Positions 1 through 7,415 of a stretch of DNA of 32,220 nt are shown here, one piece after another. Under the pieces are notes generated by a model. The model did no database searches. It was not told where the DNA came from and worked only from the letters and a program-made list of their open reading frames with translations. The DNA comes from an uncultured bacterium (GTDB lineage Bacteria > Planctomycetota > UBA1135 > GCA-002748355): NCBI GenBank assembly GCA_937858895.1, contig CALLZN010000263.1:1-32220 (forward strand), in the 5' to 3' direction. How positions within the stretch are numbered: the first letter of the stretch is position 1; each line of letters opens with the position of its first letter. The position numbers were made by a program, and so were the translations under genes.

Positions 1-503
1 CACTCCCCGCTTTGGGGGGGGGTGGATTCCCGGACCTTCGCGGGCAGGAGCCCCTCGCCGTCGATGGCGAGAACCGCCAAGTCTGTGGCGCGATCCGTCC
101 CGAGCACCTTCGCCTCGAAGACGCGACCGTCGGCGAGCTTGACCTCGACGGCGGACGCTGCACGCAGGACGTGGTTGTTGGTGAGGATGTAGCCCTTGTT
201 CGAGACGATCACGCCCGAGCCAACACCAGCCGCTTGCATGACACCACCCGAGTCGTTCCAGGTGCGGACGAAGCGCTTCGGAGTGACCTGCACGACCGAC
301 GGCCTCATGATGCGAGCGACATCGCGGATCCGCGTTTCGAATGCGCCGCGCGGTGTGTTTGCGAGCACTTCGCGCGCGGCTTCGATGCGACCCTCTTCGA
401 GAGATTTGCCGACCGACTTGGCGATGGAGGGAACGATGGTCATGCCAACACCGAAGAGGCCGAGACCCGCGGTCAGCGAGATCCAAGATTTGATCGAAGT
501 CAT
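1..503 (-). CDS. HtrA/DegP-type trypsin-like serine protease (N-terminal part, cut by window edge)
   Basis: This is an envelope protease of the S1C (HtrA/DegP/DegS) type, expected to degrade or sense damaged exported proteins. The first ~167 codons are visible. They show a hydrophobic N-terminal segment (about residues 8-26) that is either a signal peptide or an anchor. The start of the trypsin fold follows: GVGSGVIV, then TNNHV with the catalytic His at 111, then TDLAVL with the catalytic Asp at 141. The catalytic Ser and any PDZ domain lie outside the window, so completeness cannot be judged. The ATG at 503-501 is preceded by AAGGAG about 8 nt upstream on the minus strand, a strong ribosome-binding site. 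The gene is divergent from the unknown gene at 660, across 156 bp. The family is clear; DegS-like versus DegP-like cannot be decided without the rest. Confidence 0.9.
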   Translation of the reverse strand, partial: MTSIKSWISLTAGLGLFGVGMTIVPSIAKSVGKSLEEGRIEAAREVLANTPRGAFETRIRDVARIMRPSVVQVTPKRFVRTWNDSGGVMQAAGVGSGVIVSNKGYILTNNHVLRAASAVEVKLADGRVFEAKVLGTDRATDLAVLAIDGEGLLPAKVRESTPPQSGE

Positions 504-659
504 AGTCTCTCTCCTTATGATCGTTGCGACTCGAGGCACGCCGTTCTTGCAGCCTCCTGCCAACGAAGGCGCTTGCTACGACAAGTGGGCGAAAATGCTC
601 CCGATTTCGAGACGAGGGACCAAAGCTCTCTCAGCGGTCGCGAGGCGCTTTGGAGCGAG

Positions 660-1346
660 ATGGCACGCATGAAGGCGAGCATCGTTGCTTGGTATGGCGA
701 CAAGACAGCGGCCTTCGCAAGCTGGCTTGCAGCCCTGCAAACACGACTCGAAGCAGAGCTCGGAAGCGCATTTCGGCCCTATGATCTGGCGCAGCTCCAC
801 GCGACTTTGGTCGACGTAAGCCAAGAAGACGGCAGTGGTGCGATGTTCCGCGAACTGCACGGACGCGATGTGGCATGCGAGCTCAACGGCTTCGAAGCAT
901 GGCTCGCCGAGCAGCTGCGAGACGACGTGCTGCGCGTGCGCTTCGGAGGCGTGATCGAAGACAGCGCGTGGACGAGCCGCGGTCGACCGCGGGCCGATCG
1001 CCGTTTCTCGATCCAAGGCGACAAGGTCGTCTTGATCGGATGGACCGACACGAAGGGACGCTTAGACGCGATCCGACGCGGCGCGGAACGCTTCGGCTTC
1101 TTGCACCGCTACCACGCTAGCCCCGATGCCATCGACGACGACTGCTACATGCGACTCGGCTGCCTCGACGCGAGCTTTTCCGCGTCGCAGGCTGAGATCG
1201 AAGCCATCGAACGCGACGTGCGCTCGAGCCTCGACGGCTCGAGCATCGACATGCTCATGACGGCTCGAGACCTGAGGATCGCGTACTACGTGGACGAGAC
1301 CCTTCCGCCGTCGACGACACGGACGCGTCAGTTGGCGGGCGCGTAA
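660..1346 (+). CDS. Uncharacterised protein with a 2H-phosphoesterase-like HATL motif
   Basis: Cytosolic protein of 228 residues with no signal peptide or membrane segment. The early segment RPYDLAQLHATLV resembles the H-x-T motif of 2H phosphoesterases (LigT/CPDase-like). A later FLHRYHASPDAIDDDCYMR segment contains a second H-x-S, but its context is not the usual second strand, so catalytic function is only a guess. The central TSRGR and RRFSIQGDKVVLIGW segments look like conserved blocks of a family I cannot name. GGAG lies 4 nt before the ATG at 660 and favours it over the ATG at 669. The frame stays open far upstream to position 12, but that part is the antisense of the HtrA gene. The last 19 bp overlap the convergent Nfu gene. 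Real gene very likely; function unknown. Confidence 0.75.
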   Translation: MARMKASIVAWYGDKTAAFASWLAALQTRLEAELGSAFRPYDLAQLHATLVDVSQEDGSGAMFRELHGRDVACELNGFEAWLAEQLRDDVLRVRFGGVIEDSAWTSRGRPRADRRFSIQGDKVVLIGWTDTKGRLDAIRRGAERFGFLHRYHASPDAIDDDCYMRLGCLDASFSASQAEIEAIERDVRSSLDGSSIDMLMTARDLRIAYYVDETLPPSTTRTRQLAGA

Positions 1347-1927
1347 TACGGACTCGTGCCCGCTTGGTGGTCCGTGGCATCGATGATGCGCTCGACCTCG
1401 GGGAGAGCGTCACGAATCATGCGCTCGACGCCTTGGCTCATCGTCGCTGCCGCCGAACCGCAGCCCTGGCAACCGCCACCCATGCGGACGTAGATGTCCT
1501 TGCCTTGCACGTCGACGACCGTCACGTAGCCACCGTGTGCGGCAATTTGTGGGTTGATCTCCGCGTCGAGGATGCGCTCGGCCTTGGCTCGCAGGACCTC
1601 CTCCGCGGGCAGTTGGGGTTCGTAGCCAGCACGCACGACGGCTTCGCCGCTCTGAAGATGGGCTCGGATCGTCGCTCCCACTTGCTTGGCGATGGGCATC
1701 CACTCGAGGCCGCCGCCTTGGGCGACCTTGACGAAGCGGCCGTCGAACTCCACGCGCGTAATGCCTTCGATCTCGAAGAGCTTGGCCGCGAGCGGCGAGC
1801 CGTCTCGCGCTGCCTCCGCATCCACGAAGAGCACGCTCTCGGGCCAGATCTCGCGGTCCACGAGGAAGCGAAAACGATTCGGAACGGTGTCGGGCTGAGC
1901 TTGGATACGGATTTCGTCAGTGGTCAC
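1328..1927 (-). CDS. Nfu-type iron-sulfur cluster scaffold/carrier (Nfu_N plus NifU C-terminal domain)
   Basis: Binds and delivers Fe-S clusters to target apoproteins in the cytoplasm. The first ~95 residues match the Nfu N-terminal domain (NRFRFLVDREIWP, FEIEGITRVEF, WMPIAKQVGATIRAHL). Residues ~112-185 are a NifU domain with HGGYVTVVDV and the cluster-binding C-x-x-C as GCQGCG (Cys153, Cys156). The architecture matches mitochondrial NFU1-like proteins rather than E. coli NfuA, whose N-terminal half is A-type-like. The start codon is GTG at 1927-1925, with GGGAG 6 nt upstream. A possible -10 (TATAGA) lies at 1968-1963 on the minus strand. The 199-residue length is normal. The 3' end overlaps the convergent unknown gene by 19 bp. 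Confidence 0.92.
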   Translation of the reverse strand: MTTDEIRIQAQPDTVPNRFRFLVDREIWPESVLFVDAEAARDGSPLAAKLFEIEGITRVEFDGRFVKVAQGGGLEWMPIAKQVGATIRAHLQSGEAVVRAGYEPQLPAEEVLRAKAERILDAEINPQIAAHGGYVTVVDVQGKDIYVRMGGGCQGCGSAAATMSQGVERMIRDALPEVERIIDATDHQAGTSPYYAPAN

Positions 1928-2025
1928 AGTTGGCTCCCGGGGACATCAATGCGGCGAACTAGTCTATAGCAGCTCCCTTGCCAAGCTCGCGCTTCCTCGA
2001 TTTCGATCGTTACGACCGTCCTCGA

Positions 2026-3246
2026 TCAAGGCTCGAGCTTCGGTGCCGGCGGGTCCGGGAAGCCGAGCACCTTGCGCAACTCTTCGTCTTCGCGCACGTG
2101 CCAGATCTTGGCATCGACCCAGTAGTGCAAGAACGACCAGCCCCACAGCGCAGCCGCGAGGCCCAAGCCAAACGCCCGCGCGACGAAGGAAGCCGTGTTT
2201 TGGGGCTTCAAGAGGCTGATGTCGTAGTACTGGAAGCCGATCGTCACGACCGTGTAGGCGAGGCCCAGAGCAAAGTAGACGAACATGTTCTGGTTGGCCG
2301 CGGCTGCCAGCCCATAGCGTTCACGCGCTCCGTCGACCCGGTACTTGGACCTGTTGTAGAACCAAAGGAGGGCGTGGTACTGCAGGTTGTGGTAGGTCGT
2401 CAACAGAGCCGTCAAGACCCCTGCACCTTCGATGAAGTGCTCTCCGGGCCTCGAGACGAAGTGGTAAACAATCACCCAATGTAAGCTCACACTCGCGGCG
2501 ATGATCATGGTCTCGGGCAGGTTGATACCTCGCCCAGCCGCCACACGTCGCACGAGATGCATCAAGTAGAAGACTTGGAGCGCAGCGAAGATCCATGGTC
2601 CGAGACGCGCGACCCACGACGAGAACGTCAGTATGCCCTTCACCCCCGTATAGTCCGATACCCAATAGGCGAAGGGCATCCATGGCAGCGCCGTCGTCAA
2701 ATAGAGGATCACGATCGGCGCCCAAAGGGACAGGATCAAGTAGCGCCGATGTAGCATCAGCTCAGCGCGATCAAACTCGCGGTGCTTCGCGCGGTACAAG
2801 GCCATGAAACCAAAATGTTGTTTGATCACATGGTGGTAGGCCCAAATGCTCGCGAGAAAGAAGAAGAGCTGCCAGAAGTCCTGGCGTCCTGTCAATGATT
2901 CGAGCCCGAGGCCGACAACGACGAAGACCGGCCCCACGACGAAGAGGAGCAAGCTACGCCAGAGTTCAGGTCCGCGCTTCGCGAGCTCGGACTTGTCGAG
3001 ATATGTCCGGCTGATCTGCCCCCAGAAATGCGGGCCGTGAAACCCGAAGATCCACACGAGCACGATGACATCCGCGGCCAGCCAGCCGAGGCGCCACGCC
3101 GCAAACATCGCGAGGCTGACGAAGACTCCGCCAAAGAGGAAGAGCAGGTCGACTGGCTTCGAGATGAGCCATTTCGGCTCGAGGAAGACTCGCTGCCGAC
3201 GGCCTGAGGCCACCGCTTCACTCGGATTCGTTTCAGTCGTGCTCAT
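2026..3246 (-). CDS. Multi-pass membrane protein with paired histidine motifs, function unknown
   Basis: A 406-residue polytopic inner-membrane protein with about ten predicted hydrophobic helices, starting near residue 33. Histidines recur at helix ends in conserved-looking motifs: FHGPHFWGQISRTYLD, YHHVIKQHFGFMALYR, HWVIVYHFVSRPGEHF, YHNLQYHALLWFYN and HYWVDAKIW followed by HVREDEELR. Such spaced histidines are typical of membrane metalloenzymes (diiron hydroxylases, desaturases, heme proteins), but the exact spacing fits no family I can name. A metal or heme role is therefore inference. The gene ends an apparent minus-strand operon, 47 bp after the TPR gene. It also seems to have its own -10 (TATAGT, 3261-3256) 9 nt before the ATG, inside a perfect inverted repeat. 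No Shine-Dalgarno is visible. Gene certain, function unknown. Confidence 0.88.
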   Translation of the reverse strand: MSTTETNPSEAVASGRRQRVFLEPKWLISKPVDLLFLFGGVFVSLAMFAAWRLGWLAADVIVLVWIFGFHGPHFWGQISRTYLDKSELAKRGPELWRSLLLFVVGPVFVVVGLGLESLTGRQDFWQLFFFLASIWAYHHVIKQHFGFMALYRAKHREFDRAELMLHRRYLILSLWAPIVILYLTTALPWMPFAYWVSDYTGVKGILTFSSWVARLGPWIFAALQVFYLMHLVRRVAAGRGINLPETMIIAASVSLHWVIVYHFVSRPGEHFIEGAGVLTALLTTYHNLQYHALLWFYNRSKYRVDGARERYGLAAAANQNMFVYFALGLAYTVVTIGFQYYDISLLKPQNTASFVARAFGLGLAAALWGWSFLHYWVDAKIWHVREDEELRKVLGFPDPPAPKLEP

Positions 3247-3248
3247 GC

Positions 3249-3273
3249 GCGCGCGACTATATCAGTCGCGCGC
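3249..3273 (-). promoter_or_regulatory. Perfect 10-5-10 inverted repeat overlapping a -10-like box
   Basis: GCGCGCGACT (3249-3258), five bases, then AGTCGCGCGC (3264-3273) form an exact inverted repeat between the TPR gene stop and the membrane-protein ATG. TATAGT on the minus strand (3261-3256) sits across the left arm and spacer, 9 nt before the ATG. It could be an operator, a hairpin that ends or processes the upstream transcript, or both. There is no T-run on the minus-strand side, so a simple intrinsic terminator is less likely. The repeat is seen directly; its role is inferred. Confidence 0.55.
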
Positions 3274-3293
3274 AGAGCTGGCCGCGCCGCGTT

Positions 3294-3926
3294 TCAGCGC
3301 AGGCAGTCACCGAGGTTCTGTCGCGCGTCGTCGTTCGTCGGGTCGAGCGCGAGCGCGCGTTCGAAACACGCCTTGGCTTCGGCGATGCGGCCGTTGTGGA
3401 AGCGCGCCACGCCGAGGTTGTTCCAGGTTTCGGCGTCGCTCGGCATGAGCTCCGCAGCGCGCGCGAAGGCACGCTCTGCCTCACCGAACTGGTTCTGACC
3501 GAAGCGCACCATCGCGAGGTTGTACCAAGCCTCGCCGTTCCGCGGATCGACTCGGAGGATGTCCTCGAAGACGCTCGTCGCCGAGTCATCCCCGGTCAAG
3601 TAGCGCAGGTAGCCGAGCTGGTTCTGGTACTCGAGCGAAGTGGGCAGCATGCGCACGGCGCTCTCCTGGTGGACCAGCGCGCTCTCGAGTCGGCCCTGCG
3701 TGCAGTAGGCCTCAGCGACGATGCGGTGGAACTGCGCCGCCTGGACCTCGAGCTCAGCGAGCCGATCGAGGACTGCCGGGATCTCCTGCGCCGTAAGCGT
3801 GGCGCCCGGCGAAGCAATGCGCGTCGGCACCTTCGCGAAGGAGTTCGATACGAACGTCGCGCTCGATGGACTCGCGAAGTTCGATCCGAGGTTGGACGGG
3901 GATTGGGGATAGGTAGTCACACTCAT
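3294..3926 (-). CDS. TPR-repeat protein
   Basis: A 210-residue protein made mostly of tetratricopeptide repeats, which act as scaffolds for protein-protein contacts. After a low-complexity Ser/Asn-rich N-terminus (~45 residues) come about four TPRs. The two clearest are AWYNLAMVRFGQNQFGEAER and TWNNLGVARFHNGRIAEAKA, each followed by the typical A-x-x-L-x-P turn. The protein ends abruptly after NLGDCLR, inside what would be a further repeat. There is no signal peptide. The ATG at 3926 overlaps the stop of the upstream glycosyltransferase in an ATGA, so the two are probably translationally coupled. The TPR-rich glycosyltransferase next door suggests the two proteins work together in protein or surface glycosylation (inference). 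Confidence 0.88.
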   Translation of the reverse strand: MSVTTYPQSPSNLGSNFASPSSATFVSNSFAKVPTRIASPGATLTAQEIPAVLDRLAELEVQAAQFHRIVAEAYCTQGRLESALVHQESAVRMLPTSLEYQNQLGYLRYLTGDDSATSVFEDILRVDPRNGEAWYNLAMVRFGQNQFGEAERAFARAAELMPSDAETWNNLGVARFHNGRIAEAKACFERALALDPTNDDARQNLGDCLR

Positions 3927-6436
3927 GGTCTTGCTCCTTCGGGAACGCCGGCTCCTACGAGGACCGGAAGACTCTGCTGGTTCGAGGAATGGAAGGTGTC
4001 AGTTCGCTTGCAGCGGCTCTTTGCGGCTTCACTCTCGCAGTGCCGTCGCCAATCAGCCGCGCGATGCGCGAGACCCGAGCGCTCGAGAATCGAGTCGCCG
4101 AGCCGCGGAATGGAAGTCGAAGTCGGGTGCCAGCGCGCGCCCTCGCCGAGGATCGCGATCGCGCGGCCTGGGTCTCGCGCCGAGAGCGCGACCGAAGCCG
4201 AGTGCATCCAGACCGGCTCCCAGTCGGGATGCTCGATGCGAAGTGCCGCGAGAATGTCCTCGGCGCGGTCGACGCGGCCGAGAGCGCAGTAGCTCATCGC
4301 CATGCCCGCCCGCGCGATCCAATCGGTTGCGCCCTCTTGCACGCCGACGATGATGACCTTGTCGCCAAAGGCCAGGAGCCGCTCGAAGAGCTCGAGGGCG
4401 TCGAGGTGGCGGTCGAAGCGCTGTGCGATGGCCGCGGCGACGTAGGTCGCGTTCGGAGTCGGCACGAAGCGCGCAAGCGCTGTTTCGATGACGCTGCGCG
4501 CTTCGTCGTGGCGCTCGAGCTTCGAAAGCTCGAGCGCGAGCAGAGCAGCGACCTCACCCGCGAACGGCGCCTGCCGCGCGAAGTCGCTATGGCCGCGCGT
4601 TAGAACATCAAAGGCCCGGCGCAAGACATCGACGACCTGCCTCGGATCGGCGTCGATCGAACGCAAGAAGTCGCCATACTTGTAGAGGCAGTAGGGATCA
4701 TCGGGCCGCGCGGCGACTTCCTTCTCGAAGATGCGCGCGTTGCGCTCCTTCTTCCCGCGCTCGACGACGACCTGCTGGTCATAGCCCGCGTGCACGACCC
4801 GCAGGTCGCAGGGCCAGATCCCGAGCCCACGCGCCGTGGCAGCGAGCTGCAACGACTCGATCACCTGTTCGTGGATGGCGCCGATGTAGCGAAGCTCGTC
4901 GAAGCGCCGGAAGAAGCGCGGCATGAGCAGGCCGCGACTCTCCTTGCCGGCGTCCGTGTTCACGAAGTGGAGCAAGAAGCCAGCTGCTCGTTCGCTCGCC
5001 GCGAGCTGCCTCAGACCCGAAAGCGATTTCTCGTCAACGACCTCGTCAGCGTCGAGCACCAAGACCCAATCGCCGGTCGCAGCCGCGAGCGACGCGTTGC
5101 GCGCCTTCGCGAAGTCGTCTTCCCACGGGACGTCGATGACCTTGGCGCCGAAGGAGCGCGCGATCGCGACCGTCCGATCACGCGAGCCGGTATCGACGAC
5201 CACGATCTCGTCGACGACGTCGGCGACGCGTCCGAGGCAGGATCCCAAGCGCGCTTCTTCGTCGCGCACGATCATGCAGAGACTGATCGTCGGTGACCGC
5301 CCTTCGCGGCGCCACGGCGTGACTTCGCAAGCGGCCGCGGCCTCGTCGATGGTCGTCGAGGTCGCAGGAGCCTGCCAGCGCTGCACGAGTGCGAGGGCTT
5401 CGTCGCGGTCGATCGTTCGAGGCGAGGAGCTGAGGCCTTGGTCACCTTCGACTTCGATGGTCGCGCTCACCGTTTCGGCGCTGACCGCTCGGAGTCGCCA
5501 CTCTTCACCTGCCACCGCAGGACAGCGGATGTGATCGACGAAGGGTCCGACCTCGAAGACCAAGGTCCTCTCGAGCATGGATCCAGCGAGCCCGTGCGCG
5601 CCGCCCTTCTGGTCCAGGCCCTTGTTGTCCAGGCCCTTGTTGTCCAGGAACGTCGAGACGGCACGTCGCGACATCGTCGTGAAGAGCTCAGCTGTCGGTC
5701 GATCGCCGGTCCGCAGCAACCAGATGCAGGCTCCGCGTGACGCCGCAACGACCGAGTTCCAGGACGCCGACTCGTGGTCTTCGGCATCGCCGACGACGAT
5801 GTCCCAAGCATCTGGCAGGAAGCTGCGGAGATGCGTGATCGTCGCTTCGACGCTGCTTCGATCATCTCCAGGGCCGCGCGCGATCAGCACGCTGCCGCTC
5901 TTCGAAGCCGAGGCGACGGCACGAACGAAGAAACGTTCGGGCCGGCTACCGAGCGCCGCCGGTGCGACGACGATGCCATCGCGGGCGAGGGCAGCGCGGG
6001 TCTCGGCCGTCATGTCACAGTGCACGACGCCGTGGCGCTCCTGCACGTCTTCGATGACGAAACCGCGTGCTGCCAGCGCGCGCAAGACGCGCCCGAGCGA
6101 CAAGGATTGCTCACGCAACCGGAGCGACGGACGCGGCGCGCAGGGGCTCGGCACGCCCTCGAGCAGCTCGCGAAGAAGCGACGGAGCAAAGCGGTTCGCG
6201 AACGAGAGTGCTAGCACGCTTCCGACCTTGAGTTCCGCCCCGAGGCGCGCAAGGATGTCCTCGACGGCTGCGTCGCCTTCGACGATGCGCTCGACCAAGA
6301 CGCCGTCTGCCGCGGCGATGGCGGCGCCCGGCTGCCACGTGAGAACACGCGCGCGGTCGGCGAGCCACTCGCTCGGATCATCGATGCGCCGGGTAAAGGC
6401 TCGGCGCCTGTCGGCAGCGGACGACTCTTGCTGCAC
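3923..6436 (-). CDS. Large GT2 glycosyltransferase with N-terminal unknown region and C-terminal TPRs
   Basis: Predicted cytosolic or membrane-associated family 2 glycosyltransferase of 837 residues. The GT-A domain starts near residue 384 with ISLCMIVRDEE, continues with VDEIVVVDTGSRDRT and PWEDDFAKARN, and reaches the metal-binding D-x-D as LVLDADEVVD (~residue 460), then the acceptor-side FVNTDAG and GAIHEQV segments. This layout is of the SunS/TPR-associated GT2 type. Residues ~600-790 are helical and TPR-like. The N-terminal ~150 residues (SVLALSFANRF, LRLREQSLSLGRVLRALAARGF) resemble the end of a methyltransferase-like fold. A following stretch (SVLIARGPGDDRSS, AASRGACIWLLRTGD) looks like a decayed second GT2 domain. 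The start is GTG at 6436 with only a weak ribosome-binding site, so it could be slightly downstream. First gene of the minus-strand operon; acceptor unknown. Confidence 0.88.
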   Translation of the reverse strand: MQQESSAADRRRAFTRRIDDPSEWLADRARVLTWQPGAAIAAADGVLVERIVEGDAAVEDILARLGAELKVGSVLALSFANRFAPSLLRELLEGVPSPCAPRPSLRLREQSLSLGRVLRALAARGFVIEDVQERHGVVHCDMTAETRAALARDGIVVAPAALGSRPERFFVRAVASASKSGSVLIARGPGDDRSSVEATITHLRSFLPDAWDIVVGDAEDHESASWNSVVAASRGACIWLLRTGDRPTAELFTTMSRRAVSTFLDNKGLDNKGLDQKGGAHGLAGSMLERTLVFEVGPFVDHIRCPAVAGEEWRLRAVSAETVSATIEVEGDQGLSSSPRTIDRDEALALVQRWQAPATSTTIDEAAAACEVTPWRREGRSPTISLCMIVRDEEARLGSCLGRVADVVDEIVVVDTGSRDRTVAIARSFGAKVIDVPWEDDFAKARNASLAAATGDWVLVLDADEVVDEKSLSGLRQLAASERAAGFLLHFVNTDAGKESRGLLMPRFFRRFDELRYIGAIHEQVIESLQLAATARGLGIWPCDLRVVHAGYDQQVVVERGKKERNARIFEKEVAARPDDPYCLYKYGDFLRSIDADPRQVVDVLRRAFDVLTRGHSDFARQAPFAGEVAALLALELSKLERHDEARSVIETALARFVPTPNATYVAAAIAQRFDRHLDALELFERLLAFGDKVIIVGVQEGATDWIARAGMAMSYCALGRVDRAEDILAALRIEHPDWEPVWMHSASVALSARDPGRAIAILGEGARWHPTSTSIPRLGDSILERSGLAHRAADWRRHCESEAAKSRCKRTDTFHSSNQQSLPVLVGAGVPEGARP
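5612..5648. repeat. 15-bp tandem repeat inside the glycosyltransferase gene
   Basis: The 15-base unit GTCCAGGCCCTTGTT occurs at 5612-5626 and 5627-5641, and a partial copy (GTCCAGG) runs to 5648. On the coding strand it gives LDNKG, LDNKG and LDQKG in a linker before the GT2 domain. Because the unit is a multiple of three, copy-number change would alter linker length without a frameshift. Confidence 0.85.
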
Positions 6437-6548
6437 CTTCGGAACTCAGAACTGCTCGGTTCGGGGAGGGGGTAAACGGCCCCACAGGGGAGCCGAGTTA
6501 CCTTTCGGCTGCGCGGCCTGTCGACCTGAACCCCTTGCCGACGGAAGC

Positions 6549-6575
6549 TTGGATGCAGCGGCGCAGCGCTATTCT
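6549..6575 (+). promoter_or_regulatory. Candidate birA promoter with -10 TATTCT close to the start codon
   Basis: TATTCT at 6570-6575 lies 6 nt before the birA ATG. A weak -35 candidate TTGGAT at 6549-6554 is 15 bp upstream, shorter than ideal. No Shine-Dalgarno is seen, so a transcript from here would be leaderless or nearly so. The string GCTATTCT-T-GCGCC is almost identical to the sequence in front of proS. Confidence 0.4.
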
Positions 6576-6581
6576 TGCGCC

Positions 6582-7415
6582 ATGGGAAGCAGCCCCGGAT
6601 GCAGCATCGGATTCAGCTCTGACGACGGGGACCGCATCCGCGCGGCGTGGGAGAACGCGGCGGCGTCGGCTCCGGGCTCGGGGCAAGCGGCCACGTGTTA
6701 CGTCCTCGAGCAATGCGCGTCGACCCAGGACTGCGTCAAGGAGGCCATCGCGCGCGGCGAGAGCGCCCCGATCCTCGTCGTCGCTTCGACCCAAACGCGA
6801 GCGCGCGGCACTCGCGGTCGACTCTGGCATCACGACGGGTCGAAAGACCTGGGCTTCAGCTTCTTGGTCGCGCCGCGCTTCGACCCTCGCCTCCTGCCGA
6901 TGGCCATCCCGGTCGCGTTGCGGCACGCGCTGATCGAAGAACTGCGCGAGGCCAACGCGGACTTCGACGCCGATCGACTACGCGCCAAGTGGCCCAACGA
7001 CCTACTCCTCGACGGCCGCAAGCTCGCCGGCATCCTCATCGAAAGCGCAGACCGCGGCTCATGGATCGTCGGTATTGGCATCAACGTCGGGCGCGTCGAC
7101 TTCCCGAGTGACGTCGAGGCGACCGCGACGAGCCTCACGCGTCAGATGCTGTTGAGCTTCGATCGCAGCTCGGTCCTCTGCCGCGTCATCCAGTGGCTCG
7201 GAAAGATCCTGGATCAAGCGACAAGGTCATCGACAGCCGTCGTCGCGCTCTACGAAGCCAGCCTCGGCCTCGTCGGCAAACCCGTCTTCGTCCGCACCCA
7301 CCACCACACCCACAGTGGCGTTCTCGCCAGCGTGTCCATCGACCAGGTCCGCTTGGCGGACGGGCGCAGCTTTGCCTGCGGCGAGGTCGAAGGCCTCAGT
7401 TCCGCCACGGAATGA
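6582..7415 (+). CDS. birA: Biotin--[acetyl-CoA-carboxylase] ligase without DNA-binding domain
   Basis: Activates biotin with ATP and attaches it to the biotin carboxyl carrier domain of carboxylases in the cytoplasm. The 277-residue protein has the BPL/LPL catalytic fold. The N-terminal part has CASTQD (substrate entry). The biotinyl-AMP loop is present as ARGTRGRLW, a variant of GRGRxGR. The signature KWPNDLLLDGRKLAGILIE is complete, followed by IVGIGINV, and a C-terminal SH3-like segment ends in FACGEVEGL. There is no N-terminal winged helix, so this is a class I ligase that does not itself repress bio genes. ATG at 6582 is chosen because it follows a TATTCT box and precedes the conserved fold. 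The frame is open much further upstream, but that part is antisense to the glycosyltransferase. The 3' end overlaps the convergent subtilase gene by 20 bp. Confidence 0.92.
   Translation: MGSSPGCSIGFSSDDGDRIRAAWENAAASAPGSGQAATCYVLEQCASTQDCVKEAIARGESAPILVVASTQTRARGTRGRLWHHDGSKDLGFSFLVAPRFDPRLLPMAIPVALRHALIEELREANADFDADRLRAKWPNDLLLDGRKLAGILIESADRGSWIVGIGINVGRVDFPSDVEATATSLTRQMLLSFDRSSVLCRVIQWLGKILDQATRSSTAVVALYEASLGLVGKPVFVRTHHHTHSGVLASVSIDQVRLADGRSFACGEVEGLSSATE

Noticed and set aside
14-22. Run of nine G residues near the window start
   Set aside because: It codes for Thr-Pro-Pro-Gln (TPPQ) in the HtrA gene and the frame remains consistent with the family, so it is neither a frameshift nor a separate regulatory G-tract.
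5577-6581. N-terminal extension of birA by 335 codons
   Set aside because: The extension is antisense to the glycosyltransferase and shows no domain, while the ATG at 6582 gives a normal class I biotin ligase.
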